From DATEGZ01 sp035519535 (GTDB lineage Bacteria > Acidobacteriota > Vicinamibacteria > Vicinamibacterales > SCN-69-37), in assembly GCA_035519535.1 (NCBI GenBank), contig DATIWF010000125.1:6828-70827 (forward strand): a stretch of DNA of 64,000 bases, in the 5' to 3' direction. A program made the position numbers and the translations under genes. The notes under the pieces were generated by a model. It was given only the letters and a program-made list of their open reading frames with translations, ran no database searches and had not been told where the DNA came from. This document shows, one piece after another, positions 45,505 to 53,011 of this stretch (position 1 is the stretch's first letter; each line of letters begins with the position of its first letter).

Positions 45505-46109
45505 TCACGATCGTCGACTACGGCGTCGGCAACATCCGCGCCTTCCTCAACGTGTACCGCCGCCTGAACATCGAGGCGCGCGCCGTCACGACCGCCGACG
45601 AGCTGGCCGGCGCGTCGAAGGTCATTCTGCCGGGCGTGGGATCGTTCGATCACGCCATGGAGCGGCTGGCGCGGTCCGGCATGCGCGACGTGCTGGACGA
45701 TCTGGCGCTGCGGCAGCGCGTGCCCGTGCTCGGCGTCTGCGTGGGCATGCAGATGCTCGGCCGCGCGAGCGACGAAGGGCGCCTGCCGGGGCTCGGCTGG
45801 ATCGACGGCCGGGTGAAGGCGCTGGCGGCGCGGCCGGAGAAGCTGCCGGTGCCGCACATGGGCTGGAACGACGTGCGCCCCGTGGCGAAGACGCGGCTCT
45901 TCGATCAGCTCGAGTCCGGCGCGCGGTTCTACTTCCTCCATTCCTATTACTTCGTGTGTGATCGCGATCGCGACCAGCTGGCCGTCGCCGACTACGGCGG
46001 CGACTTCGCCTGCGCGGCCGGCGCCGGCAACGTCTTCGGCGTGCAGTTCCATCCCGAGAAGAGCCATCACTACGGGGCCCGCCTGCTGCAGAACTTCGCG
46101 GAGCTGTGA
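45501..46109 (+). CDS. wbuY: HisH-like glutaminase of the sugar amidation system
   Basis: 202-residue class I glutamine amidotransferase. ITIVDYGVGNIRAFLNVYRR and LPGVGSFDHAMERL resemble HisH. The nucleophile is Cys in VPVLGVCVGMQMLG, and the His-x-Glu pair is in FGVQFHPEKSHHYGARLLQNF. The context (WbuX upstream, HisF-like downstream, no other his gene) indicates ammonia supply for sugar amidination rather than histidine synthesis. Confidence 0.92.
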   Translation: MITIVDYGVGNIRAFLNVYRRLNIEARAVTTADELAGASKVILPGVGSFDHAMERLARSGMRDVLDDLALRQRVPVLGVCVGMQMLGRASDEGRLPGLGWIDGRVKALAARPEKLPVPHMGWNDVRPVAKTRLFDQLESGARFYFLHSYYFVCDRDRDQLAVADYGGDFACAAGAGNVFGVQFHPEKSHHYGARLLQNFAEL

Positions 46110-46110
46110 C

Positions 46111-46875
46111 GTGCTGAGGCCCCGCATCACCCCCTGCCTGCTCCTCAGGAACGGGGGACTCGTCAAGACGGTGCAGTTCGCGGACGGGAAGTACGTCGGC
46201 GATCCGATCAACGCCGTCAAGATCTTCAACGAGAAGGAGGCCGACGAGCTGATCGTGCTCGACATCGACGCGTCGGCCTCGGGCGCCGATCCCGACGTCA
46301 AGCTCATCGGCCACCTCGCCGTCGAGTGCCGGATGCCGCTCTGCTACGGCGGCGGCATCAAGACCGTCGAGCAGGCGCGCACGATCATCGGGCTTGGCGT
46401 GGAGAAGATCGCGATCAGCTCCGCGGCCCTCGAGAACCCGCCCCTGATCTCGGCCATCGCCGACGCCGTCGGCAGCCAGAGCGTCGTGGTCGTGTTCGAC
46501 GTGCGACGGGCGGGCGCCGGGTATGAGGTCTGGACCCACAACGGCCGCCGGCGCACCGGCACGCAGGTGGAACCCGCCATCGCGGACGCCGAGTCGCTCG
46601 GCGCCGGTGAGATTCTGGTCAATTCCATCGACCACGACGGCATGATGAAGGGCTACGACCTCGCGCTCGCGGGCCGCGTGCGCGCGGCGACGCGGCTGCC
46701 GATCACAATTTTGGGAGGCGCGGGCTCGCTCGCCGACATCGGCCAGCTGATCCGCACGTGCGGCGTGATCGGCGCGGCGGCCGGCAGCCTGTTCGTCTTC
46801 AAGGGCCCGTATCGTGCCGTCCTGATCAACTACCCGAATCCCGGGCAGAAAGACGAGCTGATTCGCTCCGCCTAA
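46111..46875 (+). CDS. wbuZ: HisF-like protein WbuZ of the sugar amidation system
   Basis: 254-residue TIM barrel from GTG 46111. The N-terminus ITPCLLLRNGGLVKTVQF matches WbuZ. True HisF has PCLDVDNG here, so the catalytic Asp11 is Leu and cyclase activity is not expected. The second acidic position survives in VVVVFDVRRAG, and the phosphate loops GGGIKTVEQA and LGGAGSLADIGQL are kept. It probably acts as the ammonia-tunnel partner of WbuY for WbuX. Last gene of the coupled run. Confidence 0.92.
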   Translation: MLRPRITPCLLLRNGGLVKTVQFADGKYVGDPINAVKIFNEKEADELIVLDIDASASGADPDVKLIGHLAVECRMPLCYGGGIKTVEQARTIIGLGVEKIAISSAALENPPLISAIADAVGSQSVVVVFDVRRAGAGYEVWTHNGRRRTGTQVEPAIADAESLGAGEILVNSIDHDGMMKGYDLALAGRVRAATRLPITILGGAGSLADIGQLIRTCGVIGAAAGSLFVFKGPYRAVLINYPNPGQKDELIRSA

Positions 46876-46914
46876 GGCAGCCCCGCGGCCCCGCCGATAA
46901 CCGGCTGAGGAGCC

Positions 46915-47892
46915 ATGGCGCCGTTCACCTCTGACGCCCGCATCTACGTCGCCGGCCACGGCGGACTCGTCGGCTCGGCCATCGTCCGCCATCTGGCCGA
47001 CCTCGGCTACCGCAACGTGCTCACGGCGACCCGCGACCAGGTGGACCTGCGCGATCAGGCGGCGGTGAACTACTGGTTCAAGGCCAACCGGCCGCAATTC
47101 GTGTTTCTCGTGGCGGGAACCGTCGGCGGCATCCTGGCGAACTCCACGCGGCCCGCGGAATTCATCTACGACAACATGATGATTCACGCCACCGTCGTCC
47201 ACGCCGCGCACCTGTTCAAGACGACGAAGCTGCTGTACCTGGGCAGCTCGTGCATCTACCCGCGCGACTGCTCGCAGCCGATCAAAGAAGAGTACCTGCT
47301 GACCGGCGCGCTCGAGCCGACGAACGAGCCGTACGCGATTGCGAAGATCGCCGGCATCCGGCTCTGTCAGGCGTACCGCCGGCAGTACGGCTGCAATTTC
47401 ATCTCGGCGATGCCGACCAACCTGTACGGGCCGAACGACAACTTCGATCTGACGAGCTCGCACGTGCTGCCCGCGCTCATCCGGAAGTTCCACGACGCGA
47501 AGCTCCGCGGCGAGCGCGACGTCGTCGTCTGGGGCAGCGGGCGGCCGCGCCGCGAGTTCCTGCACGTCGACGACCTCGCCGACGCGTGCGCGTTCCTGAT
47601 GGAGTGGTACGACGAGGACTCGCACGTCAACGTCGGTACCGGCGTCGATCTCACGATTCGCGAGCTGGCCGAGCTGGTCGCGTCGGTCGTCCATCCGCAG
47701 GCCCGGCTGGTGTTCGACGCGAGCAAGCCGGACGGCACGCCGCGCAAGCAGCTCGACGTCTCGCGCCTGCAGGCGCTCGGCTGGCGGCACCGCATCGAGC
47801 TGCCCGAGGGCATTCGCACGGCCTACGCGTGGTTCCTCGACCACGTGACCGACGCGCGCGGCACGCACCAGGTCGTCGCGACGCGCGCGTAA
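46915..47892 (+). CDS. fcl: GDP-L-fucose synthase
   Basis: Epimerase-reductase converting GDP-4-keto-6-deoxymannose to GDP-L-fucose. The 325-residue SDR shows RIYVAGHGGLVGSAIVRHL, FLVAGTVGGILANSTRPAEF, LGSSCIYPRDCSQPIKEE and EPTNEPYAIAKIAGI (Tyr-x3-Lys), then PTNLYGPNDNFDLTSSHVLPALIRK (in parts), all canonical. A good ribosome site, GAGGAG, lies 6 bp before ATG 46915. The gene for the preceding step, gmd, is 40 kb away on the other strand. Confidence 0.95.
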   Translation: MAPFTSDARIYVAGHGGLVGSAIVRHLADLGYRNVLTATRDQVDLRDQAAVNYWFKANRPQFVFLVAGTVGGILANSTRPAEFIYDNMMIHATVVHAAHLFKTTKLLYLGSSCIYPRDCSQPIKEEYLLTGALEPTNEPYAIAKIAGIRLCQAYRRQYGCNFISAMPTNLYGPNDNFDLTSSHVLPALIRKFHDAKLRGERDVVVWGSGRPRREFLHVDDLADACAFLMEWYDEDSHVNVGTGVDLTIRELAELVASVVHPQARLVFDASKPDGTPRKQLDVSRLQALGWRHRIELPEGIRTAYAWFLDHVTDARGTHQVVATRA

Positions 47893-47941
47893 CGCCGCTC
47901 GGTCGTCCGCCCCGCCCTTTCCGCCCCCGTCCATCGGCTCG

Positions 47942-47970
47942 TTGACTTGCCCGGGACCGTCCGTTATCGT
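47942..47970 (+). promoter_or_regulatory. Sigma-70-type promoter of the nuo operon
   Basis: TTGACT (47942-47947) is followed after exactly 17 bp by TATCGT (47965-47970). It lies about 60 bp before the nuoA start. A small GGAGC/GCTCC hairpin follows in the leader (about 47984-47998). The -35 box matches the consensus at five of six positions and the -10 box at four of six. Confidence 0.6.
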
Positions 47971-48031
47971 TGCTTGATCTTTAGGAGCACAAGCTCCCGG
48001 TTGATGCTCCGGAATCCGGCGGCGAGCACGC

Positions 48032-48424
48032 ATGGAAGGTTTTCTTCCCATCCTCATCATGATCGGCCTGGGCGTCGGGTTCGCCGCCGGGAACGTCGTG
48101 CTGTCGCAGTTCGTCGGCCCGCGCAAGCCCACGCCCGAGAAGGAAGCGCCGTACGAGTGCGGCATGCCGCCCGTCGGCGACGCGCGCGAGCGGCAGTCGG
48201 TGAAGTTCTACCTCGTCGCGATGGTCTTCCTGCTGTTCGACATCGAGGTGGCCTTTCTCTATCCGTGGGCGATCGCGTTCCGCGACCTCGGGAAGATCGC
48301 GTTCTGGCAGGTCGTGTCGTTCTTCGCGCTGCTCCTGACGGGCTACATCTACGTCTGGCGCAAGGGCGCGTTCGACTGGAGCGGGCGGCCGCGCCGGGGA
48401 GGCGCGGCCGCCATTGAAGATTGA
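48032..48424 (+). CDS. nuoA: NADH-quinone oxidoreductase subunit A
   Basis: Small membrane subunit near the quinone site of complex I. 130 residues with three helices. Landmarks are the PYECGMPP loop (Cys next to the quinone channel), RQSVKFYLVAMVFLLFDIEVAFLYPWA (in parts) and the C-terminal helix. First gene of the operon, separated from nuoB by a 277-bp repeat-filled gap, unlike the tight spacing of the rest. Confidence 0.95.
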   Translation: MEGFLPILIMIGLGVGFAAGNVVLSQFVGPRKPTPEKEAPYECGMPPVGDARERQSVKFYLVAMVFLLFDIEVAFLYPWAIAFRDLGKIAFWQVVSFFALLLTGYIYVWRKGAFDWSGRPRRGGAAAIED

Positions 48425-48701
48425 CGATTGGTGATCGGTGATGGCATTGAGTGATTGAGCGATGGGCGAGGTCGATTGGGCGATCGGCGATTCGATTGCG
48501 CGATGGCCGATTCGATTGCGCGATGGCCGATTCGATTGACCGATTGACGATGTCGATTGAGCGATTGGACGATGTCGATTGACCGATTGACGATATCGAT
48601 TGAGCGATTGGACGATGTCGATTGACCGATTGACGATATCGATGCGCGATTGCCGATGCTCTTCGATTGCCCGATTCCCGATCTGCGATGTGAGATGACT
48701 G
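48425..48701. repeat. GATTG/CGAT tandem repeats between nuoA and nuoB
   Basis: The whole 277-bp gap is made of short related words. 48488-48527 holds two exact 20-bp units (CGATTCGATTGCGCGATGGC). 48534-48640 holds an alternating array A-B-A-B-A of 21-bp and 22-bp units (starts 48534, 48555, 48577, 48598, 48620), where A is GATTGACCGATTGACGAT followed by GTC or ATC, and B is the related form with GAGCG and GGACG. The flanks are degenerate copies. No gene was seen within it. Confidence 0.93.
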
Positions 48702-49166
48702 ATGTCTGATCTCCAGATTCCCGTCCTGACCACGACCGTCGAGAAGATGGTGCAGTGGGCACGCCGATCGGCGATCTGGCCCGTCACCTTCGGGCTGGCG
48801 TGCTGCGCGATCGAGATGATGGCGATGAGCTGCGGCCGCTACGACATCGCGCGCTTCGGCGCCGAGGTCTTCCGCGGATCGCCCCGCCAGTCGGACCTCA
48901 TGATCATCGCCGGCCGGCTGTCCCGGAAAATGGCGCCCGTGCTGCGGCGCATCTACGACCAGATGGCCGAGCCCAAGTGGGTGATCTCCATGGGCGCCTG
49001 CGCGAGCTGCGGCGGCGTGTTCGACAACTACGCCATCGTCCAGGGCGTGGACCAGGTGGTGCCGATTGACGTGTTCGTCCCCGGGTGCCCGCCGCGGCCG
49101 GAGGCGCTCATCTACGGCATCGTCCAACTTCAACGCAAGATCGATCGTCAGCGGATGAGCGCGTAG
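48702..49166 (+). CDS. nuoB: NADH-quinone oxidoreductase subunit B
   Basis: Carries cluster N2, the last iron-sulfur centre before quinone. 154 residues with the tandem cysteines in FGLACCAIEMM, then GACASCGG and PGCPPRPEALIYGI, completing the four ligands. The segment RQSDLMIIAGRL is also conserved. It lies 3 bp before nuoC. Normally N2 receives electrons from NuoI, which is not encoded in this operon. Confidence 0.96.
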   Translation: MSDLQIPVLTTTVEKMVQWARRSAIWPVTFGLACCAIEMMAMSCGRYDIARFGAEVFRGSPRQSDLMIIAGRLSRKMAPVLRRIYDQMAEPKWVISMGACASCGGVFDNYAIVQGVDQVVPIDVFVPGCPPRPEALIYGIVQLQRKIDRQRMSA

Positions 49167-49169
49167 GCG

Positions 49170-49763
49170 ATGGACACGCTCATCGCCGAGACGCTTCGTG
49201 CCGCCGTGCCCGGCGCGACCATCGAGGTCGGCGCCGCCACCGACATGCCCACCGCGTCGGTGGACCGCGAGCACCTGGTCGAGGCCTGCACCGCGCTCCG
49301 CGATCATCCCGCGCTGCAGTTTGCGCTGCTCGCCGACATCGCGGGCGTGGACCTCTTTCCGGCGGAGCCGCGCTTCGAGGTCGTCTACCACTTCGCGTGT
49401 CTCGGCGACGCGTACCGGACCGCGGGGGCGACGACCGCCGCGCCCGCGCGGCGGTTCCGACTGAAGGTCCGCGCGCCGGGGAGCGACGCGCGCGTGCCGA
49501 CCGTCACGGGCGTGTTTCCCGTCGCGAATTGGCTCGAGCGTGAAATCTTCGATCTGATGGGCATCGCGTTCGACGGGCACCCGGACCTGCGGCGCATCCT
49601 CATGGCGGAGGACTGGACCGGCCACCCGCTGCGCAAGGACTATCCGGTGCAGATCCGCAAAGACACCCAATCGTGGGAGCCGATCCAGCTGTCCGTGGAG
49701 GAGTTCGCGGCGAACGTGCGTGCCGCGCACGCGCAGGCGGAGCGGGAGGCGGGAGGGAAGTAG
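49170..49763 (+). CDS. nuoC: NADH-quinone oxidoreductase subunit C
   Basis: 30-kDa-type subunit of the peripheral arm, 197 residues. Conserved part: VTGVFPVANWLEREIFDLMGIAFDGHPDLRRILMAEDW (in parts) and GHPLRKDYPV near the C-terminus. It is separate from nuoD, not fused as in E. coli. Its TAG stop supplies the first bases of a heptamer array. Confidence 0.95.
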   Translation: MDTLIAETLRAAVPGATIEVGAATDMPTASVDREHLVEACTALRDHPALQFALLADIAGVDLFPAEPRFEVVYHFACLGDAYRTAGATTAAPARRFRLKVRAPGSDARVPTVTGVFPVANWLEREIFDLMGIAFDGHPDLRRILMAEDWTGHPLRKDYPVQIRKDTQSWEPIQLSVEEFAANVRAAHAQAEREAGGK

Positions 49764-49838
49764 AAGGCAGAAGGCAGAAGGCAGAAGGCAGAAGGCAGAA
49801 GGCAAAGGGCAGAAGGCAGAAGGCAGAAGGCAGAAGGC
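49762..49838. repeat. AGAAGGC tandem array between nuoC and nuoD
   Basis: Eleven contiguous heptamers: six AGAAGGC (49762-49803), one AAAGGGC variant, then four AGAAGGC (49811-49838). The array starts with the AG of the nuoC TAG stop and ends 12 bp before the nuoD ATG, so it fills the intercistronic gap of a transcribed operon. The AAGG cores resemble weak ribosome sites. A 17-bp stretch spanning the variant (49802-49818) is identical to the reverse complement of 5787-5803 in gmd. Confidence 0.95.
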
Positions 49839-49850
49839 AAGCACAGACAC

Positions 49851-51035
49851 ATGTCACTTCGCACCGAGACGATGACCGTCAACATGGGGCCGCAGCACCC
49901 CAGCACGCATGGCGTGCTGCGTCTGGTGCTCGAGCTCGACGGCGAGAACATCGTCGCGGCCGAACCGACGATTGGCTTTCTGCACACGGGCATCGAGAAG
50001 ACGGCCGAGCAGAAGAAGTGGCAGCAGGTGATTCCGCTGGTCGAGCGGATGGACTACCTTGGCGCGCAGTCGAACAGCCTGGCGTTTTGCCTGTCGGTCG
50101 AGCGGCTGCTGGGGATTGAGACGGCCATCCCGGAACGCGTCGTGTGGATTCGCGTGCTCATCGCGGAGCTGCAGCGTCTGGCGAGCCACCTCGTGTGGCT
50201 GGGCACGCACGGCATGGAGATTGGCGCGATCTCCGTGATGATGTACTGCTTCCGCGAGCGCGAGCAGCTGCTCAACCTCAACGAGATGCTGGCCGGGTTC
50301 CGCATGTTCCCGAGCTACATCCGCATCGGCGGGCTGCGCGAGGATCTGCCGCGCGGCTTCCACGCCGCGGTGAAGGAGTTCCTCGACAAGTTTCCTGGAA
50401 AGCTCGAGGACTACCACAAGCTCCTCACCAAGAACCAGGTCTGGATCAAGCGCACGAAGGGCGTCGGCTACCTGTCGCGCGAGGATACGATGGCGATGGG
50501 CCTCGTCGGGCCGATGGCGCGCGCCGTCGGCATTCCGTACGACGTGCGCAAGGCGTTCCCGTATCTCAAATACGACACGTTCGACTTCATCGTCCCGACG
50601 CACGCCGACGGCGACGTCTACGCGCGGTATCTCGTGAAGATGGAGGAGATGCGGCAGGCGACGAAGATCTGCCGCCAGGCGCTGGAACGGATCTCGCCGA
50701 CGGGACCGTACGACTGCGGCGATTTCCGGTACGTGCCGCCGCCGAAGGATCGCGTCTACACGGAAATGGAAGCGCTGATTCAGCACTTCCTGCTGTATTC
50801 GCAGGGCTTCAACGTGCCGAAGGGCGAGTGCTACGTGCCGGTCGAGGGCCCGCGCGGCGAGCACGGGTTCTACATCGTCTCGGACGGCACGAACCGGCCG
50901 CTGCGCGTGAAAGCGCGCGCGCCGTCGTTCATTGCGACGCAGGCGATGCCGAAGATGATTGCCGGCGGGCTGATCGCGGATGTGATCGCGGTCATCGGAT
51001 CCACGGACATCGTCATGGGGGACGTCGATCGATGA
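49851..51035 (+). CDS. nuoD: NADH-quinone oxidoreductase subunit D
   Basis: 49-kDa-type quinone-site subunit, 394 residues. Landmarks are NMGPQHPSTHGVLRLVLELDGE (in parts; HPSTHG lines the quinone cavity), GFLHTGIEKTAE, WLGTHGMEIGAISVMMY, and at the end KARAPSFIATQAMPKMI and DIVMGDVDR. The Arg of VDR is the conserved C-terminus. Confidence 0.97.
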   Translation: MSLRTETMTVNMGPQHPSTHGVLRLVLELDGENIVAAEPTIGFLHTGIEKTAEQKKWQQVIPLVERMDYLGAQSNSLAFCLSVERLLGIETAIPERVVWIRVLIAELQRLASHLVWLGTHGMEIGAISVMMYCFREREQLLNLNEMLAGFRMFPSYIRIGGLREDLPRGFHAAVKEFLDKFPGKLEDYHKLLTKNQVWIKRTKGVGYLSREDTMAMGLVGPMARAVGIPYDVRKAFPYLKYDTFDFIVPTHADGDVYARYLVKMEEMRQATKICRQALERISPTGPYDCGDFRYVPPPKDRVYTEMEALIQHFLLYSQGFNVPKGECYVPVEGPRGEHGFYIVSDGTNRPLRVKARAPSFIATQAMPKMIAGGLIADVIAVIGSTDIVMGDVDR

Positions 51036-51045
51036 AGGTGACCGC

Positions 51046-51651
51046 ATGAGCTTCCATCCGACGATGGACTACGGCCGCGGGCACCACAAGTCCGCGCGGC
51101 AGCTGCCCGAGGAAGGGCCGGCATTCGTCTACACGGCCGAGAACCGCGCCCGGCTCGACGAGATCTGCGCGCGCTATCCGCCCGAGCAGCGCAAGTCGGC
51201 GATTCTGGCGGCGCTGTACCTCGCGCAGCACCAGCAGGGATACCTCACGCGCAACGCGATGCGGCACGTGGCCGAGGCGATCGGGTGCACGCCGGCCGAC
51301 GTCGAGGACGTCGTGTCGTTCTACACGATGTTCTACACGCGGCCCGTGGGCCGTCATGTGATTCAGGTGTGCCGGACGCTCTCGTGCGCGCTGATGGGCG
51401 CCGAGCGGGTGACCGAGGCGCTGTCGCAGGCGCTCGGGGTGGCGCCGGGCGAGACCGACCAGGCCGGCGAGTTCACGCTGCTCGAGGTCGAGTGCCTTGG
51501 CGCCTGCGACCGCGCGCCGGTCGTCGGCGTGAACGACGGCTGGCACGAATGCGCGAAGCCGGAGGAGGTCAGACAGCTCGTCGAGGGCCTGCGCGCTCGC
51601 GGGAGCGCGGCGCTCACAGGATGTCACCTCAAGGTCGCGGGAGAGAAGTGA
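51046..51651 (+). CDS. nuoE: NADH-quinone oxidoreductase subunit E
   Basis: 24-kDa subunit binding the N1a 2Fe-2S cluster, 201 residues. Ligands are the pair in VCRTLSCALMG and the pair in VECLGACDRAPVV. The helical N-terminal part YPPEQRKSAILAALYLAQHQQGYLT is conserved. It sits between nuoD and nuoF, with a 55-bp gap after it that contains AGAAGCCAGAA-type degenerate heptamer sequence. Confidence 0.96.
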   Translation: MSFHPTMDYGRGHHKSARQLPEEGPAFVYTAENRARLDEICARYPPEQRKSAILAALYLAQHQQGYLTRNAMRHVAEAIGCTPADVEDVVSFYTMFYTRPVGRHVIQVCRTLSCALMGAERVTEALSQALGVAPGETDQAGEFTLLEVECLGACDRAPVVGVNDGWHECAKPEEVRQLVEGLRARGSAALTGCHLKVAGEK

Positions 51652-51706
51652 TGGGATCGAGTGCAACGTCAGAAGCCAGAACTGCTGACTTGACGGTGAA
51701 GCCTCG
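51652..51706. repeat. Degenerate heptamer-like words between nuoE and nuoF
   Basis: The gap holds GTCAGAAGCCAGAACTGCTGAC, recalling the AGAAGGC arrays and the AGAAGTC variants, but no exact AGAAGGC unit. It may be a decayed member of the family. Confidence is low because the resemblance is partial. Confidence 0.35.
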
Positions 51707-53011
51707 ATGATGGAACCGCTCCTCACCAAGTACATCCGCGAGCCGAACGGCTTCACGCTCGAGAACTACGTGAAGCGCGGCGGATATGGCGCGCTCAAGA
51801 AGGCGCTGGCGATGACGCCCGACGCGGTGATCGAGGCGGTGAAGGCGTCGGGCCTGCGCGGCCGCGGCGGGGCGGGTTTTCCGACCGGCATGAAGTGGCA
51901 GTTCGTCGACAAGAAATCGCCGAAGCCGAGGTACATCTGCTGCAACGCCGACGAGAGCGAGCCGGGCACGTTCAAGGACCACGTGCTCATGGAGCGCGAC
52001 CCGCACCTGCTCTTCGAGGGCTGCCTGATCGGCTGCTACGCGATTGGCGCCAAGGTCGCCTACATCTATATCCGCGGCGAGTTCTTCCACGTGCAGGAGG
52101 TGCTCGAGGCGGAGCTGGCCAAGGCGCGCGCGGCGGGCTACGTCGGCACGAACATCCAGGGCACCGGGTTCGATTGCGAGATCTACGTGCACCGCGGCGC
52201 CGGCGCGTACGAAGCGGGCGAGGAGACCGCGCTCATCGAGTCGCTCGAAGGCAAGCGCGCGCAGCCGCGCCTCAAGCCGCCGTTTCCGGCGACCGCGGGC
52301 CTGTACGGCTGCCCGACGGCCGTCAACAACGTCGAGACGCTCTGCAACGTGCCGCTCATCATCGAGCGCGGCGCCGAGTGGTTCGCCGCGCTCGGCCCCG
52401 AGAAGAACGGCGGGCCGAAGCTCTTCTGCATCAGCGGCCACGTCAAGCGGCCGGGCACGTACGAGGCGTCGATGGACGTCTCGCTGAAGGACCTGATCTA
52501 CGACGAGAGGTTCGCCGGCGGGATCCGCGGCGGCCACGCGCTCAAGTGCGTGATCCCCGGCGGATCGTCCGTGCCGGTCCTCCTGCCGCACGAGATCGAC
52601 GTGCCCGCCAGCTTCGACGGCATCGCCAAGGCCGGCTCGCTCCTTGGCTCGGCCGGCATCATCGTCATGGACGAGACGACGTGCATGGTGTGGGCGGCGG
52701 AGAACCTGCTGCACTTCTACAAGCACGAGTCGTGCGGCAAGTGCACCCCGTGCCGCGAGGGCGGCGACTGGCTGCACCGCATCCTCGGCAAGATCGAGCG
52801 CGGCGAGGGTCAGATGCGCGACCTGGACCTGCTGCTCTCGATCGGCAACAACATCATGGGCAAGACGCTGTGCGCGTTCGGCGACGCGGCGGCGACGCCG
52901 GTGCTCTCGACGATCAAGCAGTTCCGCGCGGAGTACGAGGCGCACATTCGTGAAGGCCGCTGCACGGTGCCCGCGCCGTGGCGTGCCGGTGCAAAGGCGA
53001 TGGCCCACTGA
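51707..53011 (+). CDS. nuoF: NADH-quinone oxidoreductase subunit F
   Basis: 51-kDa subunit with NADH, FMN and cluster N3, 434 residues. Conserved: SGLRGRGGAGFPTGMKW (NADH loop), CNADESEPGTFKDH (FMN), EAGEETALIESLEG, GLYGCPTAVNNVETL and the N3 ligands ESCGKCTPCREG with the later Cys of GKTLCAFGDAAATP. ATG at 51707 or 51710 starts the gene. The stop overlaps the nuoH start (TGATG), so no nuoG gene lies between them. Confidence 0.97.
   Translation: MMEPLLTKYIREPNGFTLENYVKRGGYGALKKALAMTPDAVIEAVKASGLRGRGGAGFPTGMKWQFVDKKSPKPRYICCNADESEPGTFKDHVLMERDPHLLFEGCLIGCYAIGAKVAYIYIRGEFFHVQEVLEAELAKARAAGYVGTNIQGTGFDCEIYVHRGAGAYEAGEETALIESLEGKRAQPRLKPPFPATAGLYGCPTAVNNVETLCNVPLIIERGAEWFAALGPEKNGGPKLFCISGHVKRPGTYEASMDVSLKDLIYDERFAGGIRGGHALKCVIPGGSSVPVLLPHEIDVPASFDGIAKAGSLLGSAGIIVMDETTCMVWAAENLLHFYKHESCGKCTPCREGGDWLHRILGKIERGEGQMRDLDLLLSIGNNIMGKTLCAFGDAAATPVLSTIKQFRAEYEAHIREGRCTVPAPWRAGAKAMAH

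Noticed and set aside
45501..46875. Histidine biosynthesis genes hisH and hisF
   Set aside because: No other his gene is adjacent, an amidotransferase of the WbuX type precedes them, and the HisF-like protein has Leu in place of the catalytic Asp11.
48488..48640. CRISPR array or iteron origin
   Set aside because: Units of 20-22 bp abut without spacers, in an operon gap far from any replication gene; no DnaA-box cluster was seen.
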